Assembly (NCBI RefSeq): GCF_000805455.1
Contig: NZ_JSUS01000070.1
Coordinates: forward strand, 1-54,039
DNA from: Acinetobacter sp. A47
Lineage (GTDB): Bacteria > Pseudomonadota > Gammaproteobacteria > Pseudomonadales > Moraxellaceae
Direction of reading: 5' to 3'
Length of the DNA: 54,039 nucleotides
Both the position numbers and the translations under genes were made by a program. The notes beneath the pieces are model-generated. The model was not told where the DNA came from, searched no databases, and was given only the letters and a program-made list of their open reading frames with translations. How positions within the stretch are numbered: position 1 is the first letter of the stretch; each line of letters opens with the position of its first letter. This document shows, piece after piece, positions 21,665 to 29,328 of the stretch.

Positions 21665-22852
21665 TTCCTTCTCTTCAGCCGTCTGTTCTTGCTCTGCTTT
21701 TTGTTCTGGTACCACATTTAATGCCGTCATCATGGCAACCGGTGCACCGTCCTGACGTGTAGCTTTAAGTTTGATCTGTAAGCGTAATTCATTGACTGAA
21801 TCGGCATTGCGCAAGGCCTCATCATAGCTAATCGCACCTTCGTTATAGAGATCGAATAAAGCCTGATCGAAGGTTTGCATCCCCAGCTCACGCGATTTGC
21901 TCATAATCTCTTTGAGTGCGTGGAACTGGCCTTTTAAAATATTATCTGAAATCAATGGGGTATTCAGCAAAATTTCAATCGCTGCGCGACGGCCTTTGCC
22001 ATCTTGGGTACGCACCAGGCGCTGGGAAATAATACCTTTCAGATTGGAGGAAAGATCCATCAGTAACTGGTTACGCCGTTCTTCCGGGAAGAAGTTGATA
22101 ATCCGGTCGAGTGCCTGATTGGCATTGTTGGCATGTAAGGTGCCGAGGCAAAGATGGCCTGTTTCGGCAAAGGCAATGGCATGTTCCATGGTTTCGGTAT
22201 CGCGGATTTCACCAATTAAAATCACGTCCGGTGCCTGACGCAAGGTGTTTTTCAGGGCATGTTGCCATGAATGACAATCTACCCCCACTTCACGATGGGT
22301 GATCATGGATTTTTTGTGTTTGTGTACATATTCGACCGGGTCTTCAACGGTAATGATATGTCCTGCCGAGTTTTCATTACGATGGTCAATCATGGCGGCC
22401 AAAGTGGTTGATTTGCCTGAGCCTGTACCGCCCACCACCAGCACCAGACCACGTTTTTCCATGATCACGTCCTTAAGTGATTCTGGAAGCTTAAGTTTTT
22501 GAAAAGTCGGGATTTCTGAGGTAATGGTACGAATCACCATACCGGTGTGCAGTTGCTGTTTGAACACGTTGACACGGAAACGTGAAACCTGTGGAACATT
22601 GATCGCAAAATTACACTCCCATTCAGTTTCAAACTCCTGTCGCTGTTTTTCATTCATCAGGCTATAGGCAAACAACCGGGTTTTTTCTGCACTCAGTTCC
22701 TGTTGCCCCAGTGGACGCATCAACCCCTGTAATTTGATGCTTGGTGGAAAATCAGCAGTGATAAATAAATCGGAACCGCCGTATTCCACCACCTTGGTGA
22801 GCATGTGGAACATAAAGGTTTTGGCTTCTTCGAGTAATTCTGCGCTATACAT
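21662..22852 (-). CDS. PilT/PilU-family type IV pilus ATPase, PilU-like
   Basis: Hexameric cytoplasmic ATPase that helps retract type IV pili. The 396-aa product carries the N-terminal GGSDLFIT motif, Walker A GGTGSGKS (141-148), the Asp box VEDPVEYVH, Walker B APDVILIGEIRD and the His box GHLCLGTLHANNA. ECNFAI and RRAAIEILLNTPL match PilU rather than PilT. The C-terminus has an extra acidic tail (EQKAEQEQTAEEKE). Start taken at 22852 (AGGT ribosome-binding site), dropping 11 codons from an upstream ATG. It is alone here, not in a pilT-pilU pair; it may be a second PilU-like copy, but the rest of the genome is not visible. Confidence 0.9.
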   Translation of the reverse strand: MYSAELLEEAKTFMFHMLTKVVEYGGSDLFITADFPPSIKLQGLMRPLGQQELSAEKTRLFAYSLMNEKQRQEFETEWECNFAINVPQVSRFRVNVFKQQLHTGMVIRTITSEIPTFQKLKLPESLKDVIMEKRGLVLVVGGTGSGKSTTLAAMIDHRNENSAGHIITVEDPVEYVHKHKKSMITHREVGVDCHSWQHALKNTLRQAPDVILIGEIRDTETMEHAIAFAETGHLCLGTLHANNANQALDRIINFFPEERRNQLLMDLSSNLKGIISQRLVRTQDGKGRRAAIEILLNTPLISDNILKGQFHALKEIMSKSRELGMQTFDQALFDLYNEGAISYDEALRNADSVNELRLQIKLKATRQDGAPVAMMTALNVVPEQKAEQEQTAEEKE

Positions 22853-23282
22853 CAATCGACCTGACTCTGGATAACAAGATGGCATATCGCCAGCTGATTT
22901 AAAAATTTAAATTAAAATAAGCAGTTGTATGGCCCTAATCGATCAGGAAAAGAGACCGGAAAGCCTGAAAAACACCCCGAATATCTGTTGATTCAGTTTT
23001 ACAGCTTCTTGATTGGGGTGGATTATTTCAAACAAGGTTGCATTGATCCAGGCTATTTTTAACATCGGCCTGATATATCTGGCCAAGGTGAAAAAAATTG
23101 TCATTTTCTAACTAAAATGGATCAGCAAATGCGCCACCTTAAGCGTGTTGTGCTGAACCGAGATGTTCCACGTGAAACATCGCGTGTATTGGTAGAGATT
23201 TGGTTGTGACTGCGTAAGTTCGCATGCCTGTGCAGGCATTCCTTATTACAATAGCCGCTGATGTTTATACCGAGTGGTTGTC
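22853..23282. other. Intergenic region between pilU-like and dsbC-like genes
   Basis: Holds divergent promoters, one parS site (listed separately), an AATTTAAA element at about 22903-22913 like those at oriC, and a small hairpin ATGCCTG/CAGGCAT (23224-23239). I see no gene. Confidence 0.5.
23164..23179. promoter_or_regulatory. parS site
   Basis: TGTTCCACGTGAAACA fits the ParB consensus fully. It is about 6 kb to the right of oriC, roughly symmetric with the site at 10232. Confidence 0.88.
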
Positions 23283-23981
23283 ATGTTAAAAAAAATTGGG
23301 ATGTTTACATTGTTCAGTTGCGTCTCTGCGATGAGTTTTGCCAGTGTAGAGACCTTAAAAAGCAATTTAAGTCAGCAATATCCCAATATTCAGGTCACCA
23401 ATATCCAGCCGACTGCCATGAAAGGATTATATAGTGCCAGCCTGGATAACCAGATCATTTATCTGGATGAAAGTGCCCAGCACATGTTTGTCGGCTCCAT
23501 GGTGCGCTTAAAAGACCAGAAAAACCTAACCAAGGATCTGGTGATTCAGCAAAACACGGTGGACTGGAAACAGCTCCCTTTCAAAGATGCCATTAAAACG
23601 GTTAAAGGGAATGGTAAACGTGAGCTGGCAGTATTCTCCGATCCAAACTGTCCCTACTGCAAAAAGCTGGAAGCAGAGCTGGACAAGCTCAATGATGTGA
23701 CCCTTTATACCTTTATCTATCCGTTAAAAGCCCAGTCAGTTGCGGTATCTAAATCTGTCTGGTGTGATGCCAATCCGGCCTATGCATGGAAAAACCTGTT
23801 ACAAAAACATGTCCAGCCTCAAGAAAAATCCTGTGCGAATCCGATTGAACGGAATCTGCAGCTTGGCCGCAAATTGGGTGTAGATGGCACCCCGACCCTG
23901 ATTTTTGGTAATGGCTTTAAAATGACGGGTGCCAGAACGGCTGAAGAAATCCAGGTGATCTGGAAAGAACTGGGGCTTTAA
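23283..23981 (+). CDS. DsbC-family periplasmic thiol:disulfide isomerase
   Basis: Rearranges wrong disulfides in exported proteins. The 232-aa protein has a signal peptide (cleavage after AMSFA, about residue 20), a DsbC-type N-terminal dimerisation domain, and a thioredoxin fold with the active site C123-P-Y-C126 and a cis-proline loop GVDGTPTLIF. A second cysteine pair (SVWCDAN and KSCAN) matches the structural disulfide of DsbC. Start at the ATG 23283; the GTG three codons before it is less likely. Secreted substrates with several cysteines, such as the AdeT-like proteins in this window, are plausible clients, but that is inference. Confidence 0.9.
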   Translation: MLKKIGMFTLFSCVSAMSFASVETLKSNLSQQYPNIQVTNIQPTAMKGLYSASLDNQIIYLDESAQHMFVGSMVRLKDQKNLTKDLVIQQNTVDWKQLPFKDAIKTVKGNGKRELAVFSDPNCPYCKKLEAELDKLNDVTLYTFIYPLKAQSVAVSKSVWCDANPAYAWKNLLQKHVQPQEKSCANPIERNLQLGRKLGVDGTPTLIFGNGFKMTGARTAEEIQVIWKELGL

Positions 23982-23985
23982 ACAG

Positions 23986-24024
23986 ACATAAAAATGGCCA
24001 GTTCATGTGCGAATGGACTGGCCA
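23986..24024 (-). terminator. Terminator of the GlsB-family gene
   Basis: TGGCCAGT (23995-24002) with its complement at 24017-24024. On the minus strand the hairpin is followed by TTTTT, so it terminates the 24044-24295 gene. It may also act weakly for the convergent dsbC-like gene. Confidence 0.65.
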
Positions 24025-24043
24025 GGTGTTGTTGACCCTGCTT

Positions 24044-24295
24044 CTAGCTTTTCTTGGTGACCAGATTGTAGATAAACAGGATAATAATCGCACCAATGAC
24101 CGAGGCAATAAAGCCCGCTGCCGAATTTTCACCATACAGGCCGAGTAAACGGCCACCATAGGTGGCCAGTAATGAACCGGCGATACCCAACAGTGTGGTA
24201 ACAATAAAACCGGCCTTATCTTCACCAGGATGGATAGCACGCGCGATTAAACCAGCAAAAAAACCGACTACAATTGCTACAATTAGAGACCACAT
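24044..24295 (-). CDS. GlsB/YeaQ/YmgE-family membrane protein
   Basis: An 83-aa, very hydrophobic inner-membrane protein of the transglycosylase-associated (YeaQ/YmgE/GlsB) family, often linked to envelope or general stress; biochemical role unknown. It begins MWSLIVAIVVGFFAGLIARAI and has three predicted membrane segments with glycine-rich motifs (GFIVTTLLGIAGSLLATYGG). The start at 24295 is well supported by AAGGAG 7 nt upstream; twelve further codons from an earlier ATG lack a ribosome-binding site. Monocistronic. Confidence 0.9.
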   Translation of the reverse strand: MWSLIVAIVVGFFAGLIARAIHPGEDKAGFIVTTLLGIAGSLLATYGGRLLGLYGENSAAGFIASVIGAIIILFIYNLVTKKS

Positions 24296-24522
24296 TGTCT
24301 TTCTCCTTGTTTTCACAGTGATATTTATCAATATCCTGCTTGATCAGGGCTTGCTTTGTCTGTAGTGGATTGCTGAGTTATGTCGTATTTTTGTGCGGGC
24401 TTTGCTTGGATTTGATTACAGCCGTCCGTTGCCCCTGAGCCAGAATAAAACAGCTGCCTGTTTTATCCTGAAGCTCCGGTGAGACGGTAAAGGTCTGCTA
24501 GGCTGTCGCTGCTATGGGCAGA

Positions 24523-25050
24523 TTAAAGACCGATTTCGCCAATAAACGGCAAGTGACGATATTTTTGATCAAAATCGAGACCATAACCGACAATAAAGCG
24601 GTCTTCGACTTCAAAGCCCAGAAATTTGACGTCTAAAGGAATCTCACGGCGTGAGGGCTTGCTGACCAGGGTACATAATTCAATCGAGTTTGGATTACGG
24701 GTTTTCAGCATCTCAACCACTTTGCTCAGGGTATTTCCAGAATCAATGATGTCTTCTACCACCAGTACATCCTTGCCATGAATCTCGCCATCCAGGTCTT
24801 TTAAAATTTTGACATCGCGAGATGAAACGGTGCCACCGCCATAACTCGAAACGGTCATAAAATCGAGCTCGTGGGGCTTGTCGATGGCACGGCATAAATC
24901 AGCCATAAAAATAACCGAGCCACGCAATAGGCCAATCAGTACCAGTTCTTTATCACTTTGAGCATAGTGTGCATTGATTTTGTCGCCAAGCTCTTTGACT
25001 TTGGCTTGAATCTCTTCGCTTGAAATCATAATGCGCATTGCAATGGTCAT
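24523..25050 (-). CDS. hpt: Hypoxanthine phosphoribosyltransferase
   Basis: Salvages hypoxanthine (and usually guanine) to IMP/GMP using PRPP. The 175-aa cytoplasmic enzyme has the PRPP-binding motif VLVVEDIIDSGNT (95-107), the flexible-loop SSYGGGT region and the C-terminal VGYGLDFDQKYRHLP. Start at the ATG ending at 25050, with AGGA 8 nt upstream. A canonical intrinsic terminator ends only about 33 nt before the start codon, so either the promoter is squeezed into that gap or transcription passes through a leader attenuator. Next to guaD, the other purine-salvage gene. Confidence 0.95.
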   Translation of the reverse strand: MTIAMRIMISSEEIQAKVKELGDKINAHYAQSDKELVLIGLLRGSVIFMADLCRAIDKPHELDFMTVSSYGGGTVSSRDVKILKDLDGEIHGKDVLVVEDIIDSGNTLSKVVEMLKTRNPNSIELCTLVSKPSRREIPLDVKFLGFEVEDRFIVGYGLDFDQKYRHLPFIGEIGL

Positions 25051-25082
25051 CGGTAGATTCCTAAAACTTAAAAACGGGAAAA

Positions 25083-25109
25083 TAAAAAAGGTGTTGACCT
25101 GCAACACCT
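25083..25109 (-). terminator. Terminator or attenuator in front of hpt
   Basis: On the minus strand AGGTGTTG, a 5-nt loop and CAACACCT form an 8-bp stem (25089-25096 with 25102-25109) followed by TTTTTTATTTT. It ends the guaD transcript but also lies inside what would be the hpt leader. Confidence 0.8.
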
Positions 25110-25153
25110 CGAAATCTTGAGCTAATCTGGCAATTTTAAAACAAAATCACTTT

Positions 25154-25303
25154 TCATGCACCTTTTGATGGAGAAGAATGTGTTTCATTTTGAGCAGACG
25201 AGCTGTCGCGTTTCAGCAGAACTGCACATCCGATTGCCATAATCATCAACCCAAGTTTTTGTTTATTAAAAAATTTAGTTTTGGCTATAGGCTTTTTGTC
25301 CAT
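25154..25303 (-). CDS. Possible small membrane protein overlapping guaD
   Basis: A 49-aa frame starting MDKKPIAKTKFFNKQ, with one hydrophobic segment (LGLMIMAIGCAVLL) and a polar tail (KRDSSSAQNETHSSP). It overlaps the 3' end of guaD by 29 bp in another frame, and a terminator follows its stop. Basic N-terminus, single helix and polar C-terminus suit a small inner-membrane protein. The ribosome-binding site is poor (GAGG, 12 nt away). I do not recognise a family. Confidence 0.4.
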   Translation of the reverse strand: MDKKPIAKTKFFNKQKLGLMIMAIGCAVLLKRDSSSAQNETHSSPSKGA

Positions 25304-26591
25304 AGATATACGTGGCCTCAATATTTCGGTCATCGCCCATGGTGAACAAGGCAAACAGGCTGTCTTCAACCGATTTGGAGCGTGACTGACGCAATTGCTG
25401 TAAGGCGGTTGGCTGGAGATTCAATACCACCAGGTCGGCTTCTTTACCGATATTGAAGTTACCGAGCTTATCTTGCAGATCCAGCGCTTTGGCACCGCCC
25501 AGGGTGGCATGATACAGCGATTCAAAGGCAGACAGTTTATCGCCCTGTAACTGCTGTACCTTGTAAGCTTCATTTACGGTTTGCAACAGGCTAAAAGAGG
25601 TCCCTGCCCCGACATCCGTACCTAAGCCCACTTTTACTTGCTGTTGCCAGGTCTTTTTTAACGGGAATAAACCACTGCCCAAGAACAGGTTAGAGGTTGG
25701 ACAGAAGGCAATGGCAGAATCGGTTTCATGCATGCATTTCCATTCTGCATCTTGCAGATGGACGCAATGGGCAAAAACAGAACGTTGACCAGTCAAGCCA
25801 TAATGGTGATACACATCCAGATAACCGTCCTGCTCTGGGAACAGGTCTTTCACCCAGGCGATTTCATCCTTGTTTTCGCTTAGGTGGGTATGTACATAGA
25901 CATCCGGAAATTCTGCCTTGAGCTGGCCGGCTTTTTCCAGTTGTGCAGGGGTCGAGGTCGGGGCAAAACGTGGTGTGATCGCGTATAAAGCACGGCCCTG
26001 TCCATGCCACTTTTCAATGAGGGCCTTGGAATCCTCATAGCCGCGCTCTGCGGTATCGCACAGCGCTTCTGGGGCATGACGGTCCATCATGACCTTACCG
26101 GCGATTAAACGCATCTGGTGCTGTGCTGCGGCTTCAAATAATGCATCAACCGATTCAGGGTGTACGGTACAGAACACCAGAGCAGTAGTGGTACCATTTT
26201 TAAGCAGTTCATTGACAAAGAAACGGGCAATCTCTTGGGCATAGGCCTTGTCTTTAAACTGGGTTTCGGTCGGAAAGGTATAGGTATTGAGCCAGCTTAA
26301 CAGCTGTTCGCCGTAGGCACCGACCATTTCGGTTTGTGGAAAATGGATATGGGTGTCAATCATCCCCGGAATGATCAGGTGATCCGGATAATGCTGAATT
26401 TCAATGTTTGCAGGAAGATGGGCTTGTGCATCGTGCCATGTGCCAAACCAGCGGATTTTGCCTTGTTCGGTGATCATTACGCCGTCTTCGAGATAACGGA
26501 CCTGATCGGCAATTTCACTGGCTTGAGAAACGGTGTTTTGAATATCCAAGAAGCGACCACGGATAACCGTGATAGGAGTAGCCAAAGTCAT
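25275..26591 (-). CDS. guaD: Guanine deaminase
   Basis: Zinc amidohydrolase converting guanine to xanthine plus ammonia. The 438-aa protein shows the HxH metal ligands H81/H83 in PGMIDTHIHFPQ, later ligands in VHTHLSENKDE and FAHCVHL, the substrate motif FCPTSNLFLGSGLFPL, and the metal/catalytic aspartate in GLGTDVGAGTSFS. The length is right for bacterial GuaD. A weak AGG ribosome-binding site precedes the ATG at 26591. It is upstream of hpt on the same strand: guanine can be deaminated by this enzyme or salvaged by a phosphoribosyltransferase. Confidence 0.95.
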   Translation of the reverse strand: MTLATPITVIRGRFLDIQNTVSQASEIADQVRYLEDGVMITEQGKIRWFGTWHDAQAHLPANIEIQHYPDHLIIPGMIDTHIHFPQTEMVGAYGEQLLSWLNTYTFPTETQFKDKAYAQEIARFFVNELLKNGTTTALVFCTVHPESVDALFEAAAQHQMRLIAGKVMMDRHAPEALCDTAERGYEDSKALIEKWHGQGRALYAITPRFAPTSTPAQLEKAGQLKAEFPDVYVHTHLSENKDEIAWVKDLFPEQDGYLDVYHHYGLTGQRSVFAHCVHLQDAEWKCMHETDSAIAFCPTSNLFLGSGLFPLKKTWQQQVKVGLGTDVGAGTSFSLLQTVNEAYKVQQLQGDKLSAFESLYHATLGGAKALDLQDKLGNFNIGKEADLVVLNLQPTALQQLRQSRSKSVEDSLFALFTMGDDRNIEATYIYGQKAYSQN

Positions 26592-26768
26592 AACAACCTA
26601 CAATTTTACTTTTTTCGGTTGATTGTACCTGATTTAACCTGATATTCGCCTGATTTAAGCCTTTAAAACGTATGAAAATGTAAGTAATGGATTGAATCAA
26701 TTCACTTTACTTTTGACTGGAAATGCGTAAATTGACAGCAATAAAGAGATTTCTTGAGAAAAACAGCG

Positions 26769-27245
26769 ATGTATTACTGGAATACCAAAGCCTTGGCTCA
26801 TGCCCTGGCAGAAGACCGTTTAAGTAAACGCCATTATAAAAACTATTATCTTGCTGCGGCCTTGCTGGTCAGTGCCGTGTACTATTATGGAATGTTTTCA
26901 CCGTATTATGATGTGCGGGTAATCGGGGTTGAAGCGGCCATCACCCTCCTGATCATGCTGGTGGGGATTCAAAGAACCTATCAGGCCAACGGCGGCGATC
27001 AGGGCAGCCATTTTCTGAACCGCATCACTGCACTGTCTTTTCCGATTCTGATGCAGACCACAGTTGCCGGTATTCTATTCGGGGTGGTGTTGCTGGCGAT
27101 TTATCAATATTTTGGCCTGGCCCATACCGCGTTTGAGCAATGGTATGAATGGTGTGTTTCAGCATTTACGATTTTTCTGCAAGGGCTGTTTTTTACCCGG
27201 CTGGTCAGCTACATGAAACGTGTGGCCACACATACGGTCAAATAG
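26769..27245 (+). CDS. Hypothetical membrane protein
   Basis: A 158-aa protein of unknown function. It starts MYYWNTKALAHALAEDRLSKR, a polar head, then has hydrophobic segments near residues 25-42, 52-68, 92-112 and 125-148, so about four membrane helices. A Tyr-rich loop (YYYGMFSPYYD) lies between the first two. I choose the ATG at 26769; a TTG five codons upstream is also open. It stands alone on the plus strand between guaD and the GspS-like gene, and I see no neighbour that suggests a role. Confidence 0.7.
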   Translation: MYYWNTKALAHALAEDRLSKRHYKNYYLAAALLVSAVYYYGMFSPYYDVRVIGVEAAITLLIMLVGIQRTYQANGGDQGSHFLNRITALSFPILMQTTVAGILFGVVLLAIYQYFGLAHTAFEQWYEWCVSAFTIFLQGLFFTRLVSYMKRVATHTVK

Positions 27246-27258
27246 CAGCATGGATAAA

Positions 27259-27280
27259 GGCAGCTGGCACAACAGCTGCC
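27259..27280. terminator. Hairpin after the 26769-27245 gene
   Basis: GGCAGCTG (27259-27266) with its complement at 27273-27280 and a 6-nt loop. There is no strong T tract in either direction, so termination would be weak or factor-assisted. Confidence 0.4.
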
Positions 27281-27360
27281 TGCTCAAGCCCATCAGGCTG
27301 CTGTGATGCGGATGATCTGTCATGGATCACTGCTCTTGCCGGCCTATACACGCGAACGGT

Positions 27361-28521
27361 CTATTCGACAAAATAGTGCGCGGCAAAATGTGCATCATTG
27401 CCAATGATGTCATAGCAATCTTCTCTGATCGACATTCCGGCACATTGATGGCCGACCATCCATAGCCCGAGTGTCGGAAGCTGGCCTGCAAATAAGGGCG
27501 TGTCTACCCATTTTTGTACCACATAACCGGATTTGTCATAGTCTTCAAAATAAAAACTGCCCGAGGCCGCCCCCAGGTCCTGACCGTCCTGTAGTACCCG
27601 GATATTGGCCCCTTCCCTTGCCAGAACTGGTTTTTTTACCCATTTGCCGGCAGAGTTGTGGTGAGGTTCAAAAGGATGGGTTTCAAGCAAAAGCGGATGA
27701 TGAGGATAGTGTTTCCATAGCTCGACCAGCAGGGCCTTGTTGGAAAGTAACATTTTCCAGCAGGGCTCAATCCACTGTGTGCGGGCACCCAGATATTGTG
27801 CAAAAGACTCTTCCCATATCCATTCCCAGGGGTAGAGCTTGAATAGGGTCTGGATGGGATGATGATTCAGGTCGACAAAGCCCTGCCCGTCCCAGCCGAT
27901 ATTTTCCATGGACAGCTCGGAAACCTGTAAATGAGCCTGAAAGGCGGTATCCATTAAATATTCCAGATTGCCCCAGTCTTCCCGCCCGGCTTCCTGACAG
28001 GCCGCAAAGTGCACATGGCTGCCACGTGGCAGAATGGTTTTCCAGCGTTTAATCAGGTCTTCATGGATGCTGTTAAACTGGTCCCGGTTGGGAATGCCGG
28101 AAACCTGTTCGATCCATAACCATTGCGCAACAGAGGCTTCAAGTAAACCGGTCGGGGTATCGGCATTGTATTCCAGCATTTTGATATTGCGACCATCATA
28201 CGCAAAATCAAAGCGGCCATAGAGCATGGGAGCATTTTGTTGCCAGGACTGTTCGATCTGGGCGATAGCGGCAGGCGGTATCTGGAAATAGTCCGGATAA
28301 TTTCCCCGCTGGATCAGATCTCCTGCCACCGATAAACACATTTGATGTAATTCATTGGCTGCATCTTCAAGCTGTTCAATCTGCTTCAGGCTAAATTCGT
28401 AGGCCACGCCTTCAGACCAGTAAATTGAGCCATCCAGTGAGGGCAAGTTAAAATAATCAAAACCGATCTTCTGGTGTTCAATGTGCCAGTCTGTACGTGG
28501 TGCAAAGATTTTTCTTTTCAT
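27361..28521 (-). CDS. Glutathionylspermidine synthase-like ATP-grasp enzyme (YgiC/YjfC type)
   Basis: A 386-aa protein of the GSP_synth family: ATP-grasp amide ligases related to the synthetase half of E. coli Gss, without the amidase half. Seen: FDFAYDGRNIKMLEYNADTPTGLLEAS (about 103-129, a substrate/metal region), PWEWIWEE, KKPVLAREGANI (ATP-binding lysine region) and the C-terminal GMSIREDCYDIIGNDAHFAAH. The partner gene 19 bp upstream encodes a YgiB-like lipoprotein, the same pairing as ygiB-ygiC and yjfM-yjfC in E. coli. The true substrate of these short homologs is not established. No clear Shine-Dalgarno, consistent with coupling. Confidence 0.88.
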   Translation of the reverse strand: MKRKIFAPRTDWHIEHQKIGFDYFNLPSLDGSIYWSEGVAYEFSLKQIEQLEDAANELHQMCLSVAGDLIQRGNYPDYFQIPPAAIAQIEQSWQQNAPMLYGRFDFAYDGRNIKMLEYNADTPTGLLEASVAQWLWIEQVSGIPNRDQFNSIHEDLIKRWKTILPRGSHVHFAACQEAGREDWGNLEYLMDTAFQAHLQVSELSMENIGWDGQGFVDLNHHPIQTLFKLYPWEWIWEESFAQYLGARTQWIEPCWKMLLSNKALLVELWKHYPHHPLLLETHPFEPHHNSAGKWVKKPVLAREGANIRVLQDGQDLGAASGSFYFEDYDKSGYVVQKWVDTPLFAGQLPTLGLWMVGHQCAGMSIREDCYDIIGNDAHFAAHYFVE

Positions 28522-28540
28522 CTTGGAGATCAGTTACCCG

Positions 28541-28927
28541 TTAACCGCCAAAGGAAAAACCGCTGCGCCCAAAGCCGCCACGGACAGGAGATGAGGCCGA
28601 ATAGGTCTTTGCCGTGGTTGAAACGGAAGGTCGCCCGATACTGAGGTTGCTATTTGGCCGCAAGCGATTGCCATGGAACGAGACCTCACGATTGTTTTGA
28701 TAATATTGCGGCCCGAGGTAACGCCCGGTACTGTAGCCGTAAGCGTGGGTTGAACTACTGGAACCGCCATAGCCTGAATTGTTTTCTTCTTCACAGGTTT
28801 CCGTATTCCAGTCTGTTGCACAGTCATATTGATTGTTGTAGACGTCTTGTACCAAAGGGCCGTCATTATGGCTACATGCCGTCAGTAACAAGGGGATGAC
28901 GACAAGGTTAATTTTTTTGGAACGCAT
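28541..28927 (-). CDS. YgiB-like lipoprotein (DUF1190-type)
   Basis: A 128-aa lipoprotein: lipobox LLLTAC puts the lipidated cysteine at residue 18. The mature part starts SHNDGPLVQDVYNNQYDCATDWN, has a cysteine pair (YDCATDWNTETC) and a Ser/Gly/Tyr-rich middle, and ends RGGFGRSGFSFGG. E. coli YgiB has the same design: lipoprotein, DCS and C-terminal RGGFG. Together with the GspS-like gene next to it this makes a YgiB-YgiC pair. It is much shorter than YgiB (about 220 aa). Function unknown; probably envelope-facing. Confidence 0.75.
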   Translation of the reverse strand: MRSKKINLVVIPLLLTACSHNDGPLVQDVYNNQYDCATDWNTETCEEENNSGYGGSSSSTHAYGYSTGRYLGPQYYQNNREVSFHGNRLRPNSNLSIGRPSVSTTAKTYSASSPVRGGFGRSGFSFGG

Positions 28928-29328
28928 GGAACCCCACTCATTTTAATGGGCATGATCAGCATGATGCACTGAGCAGCCTTGTTTTATTATGATCTGTTAA
29001 AGAAAGTCGACATATGATATTGATCTGTGCTTTTAAAGTACAGCGTAATTCGGCCGGATAAAATCTGAATATCATCACAGATGAGACCGATAAGACCTCC
29101 ATGCCGATATAGCATACCGGCCTCTTGCCTGACCCTCTCCTGCGCTTTGGGTGAGAAGCCAAGGTGGCCGGCATGGTATCGTGCTTGCTGCTTAACGCAG
29201 GCAGACTCTCGGCACAGGGCAATGCCAGGGAGGGACTAGGCAGTTTGTCACTTGAGAACAAATTATCGCCCTGCTTCAAAGCAACAGGGCCTTGGTGCAA
29301 GCCCCTGTTTGTTAGTCCGGATACAGGA
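28928..29328. other. Gene-poor interval between YgiB-like gene and alx
   Basis: About 400 bp with no supported gene. A 114-codon minus-strand frame (28956-29300) is rejected. The segment is richer in GC and in imperfect inverted repeats than its neighbours, including a 12-bp stem with one mismatch (29283-29309) beyond the alx stop that may serve as its terminator, though without a T run. Confidence 0.4.

Noticed and set aside
24445..24466. ATAAAACAG/CTGTTTTAT hairpin beyond the hpt stop
   Set aside because: A 9-bp stem exists but no T tract follows on the minus strand; too weak to list as a terminator.
28018..28032. CTGCCACGTGGCAG palindrome considered as a parS site
   Set aside because: It shares only the CCACGTGG core; the outer bases GTT/AAC required for ParB binding are absent.
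28956..29300. 114-codon minus-strand frame between the YgiB-like gene and alx
   Set aside because: No ribosome-binding site, protein-like features or recognisable motif; it overlaps hairpins after alx. Treated as non-coding.
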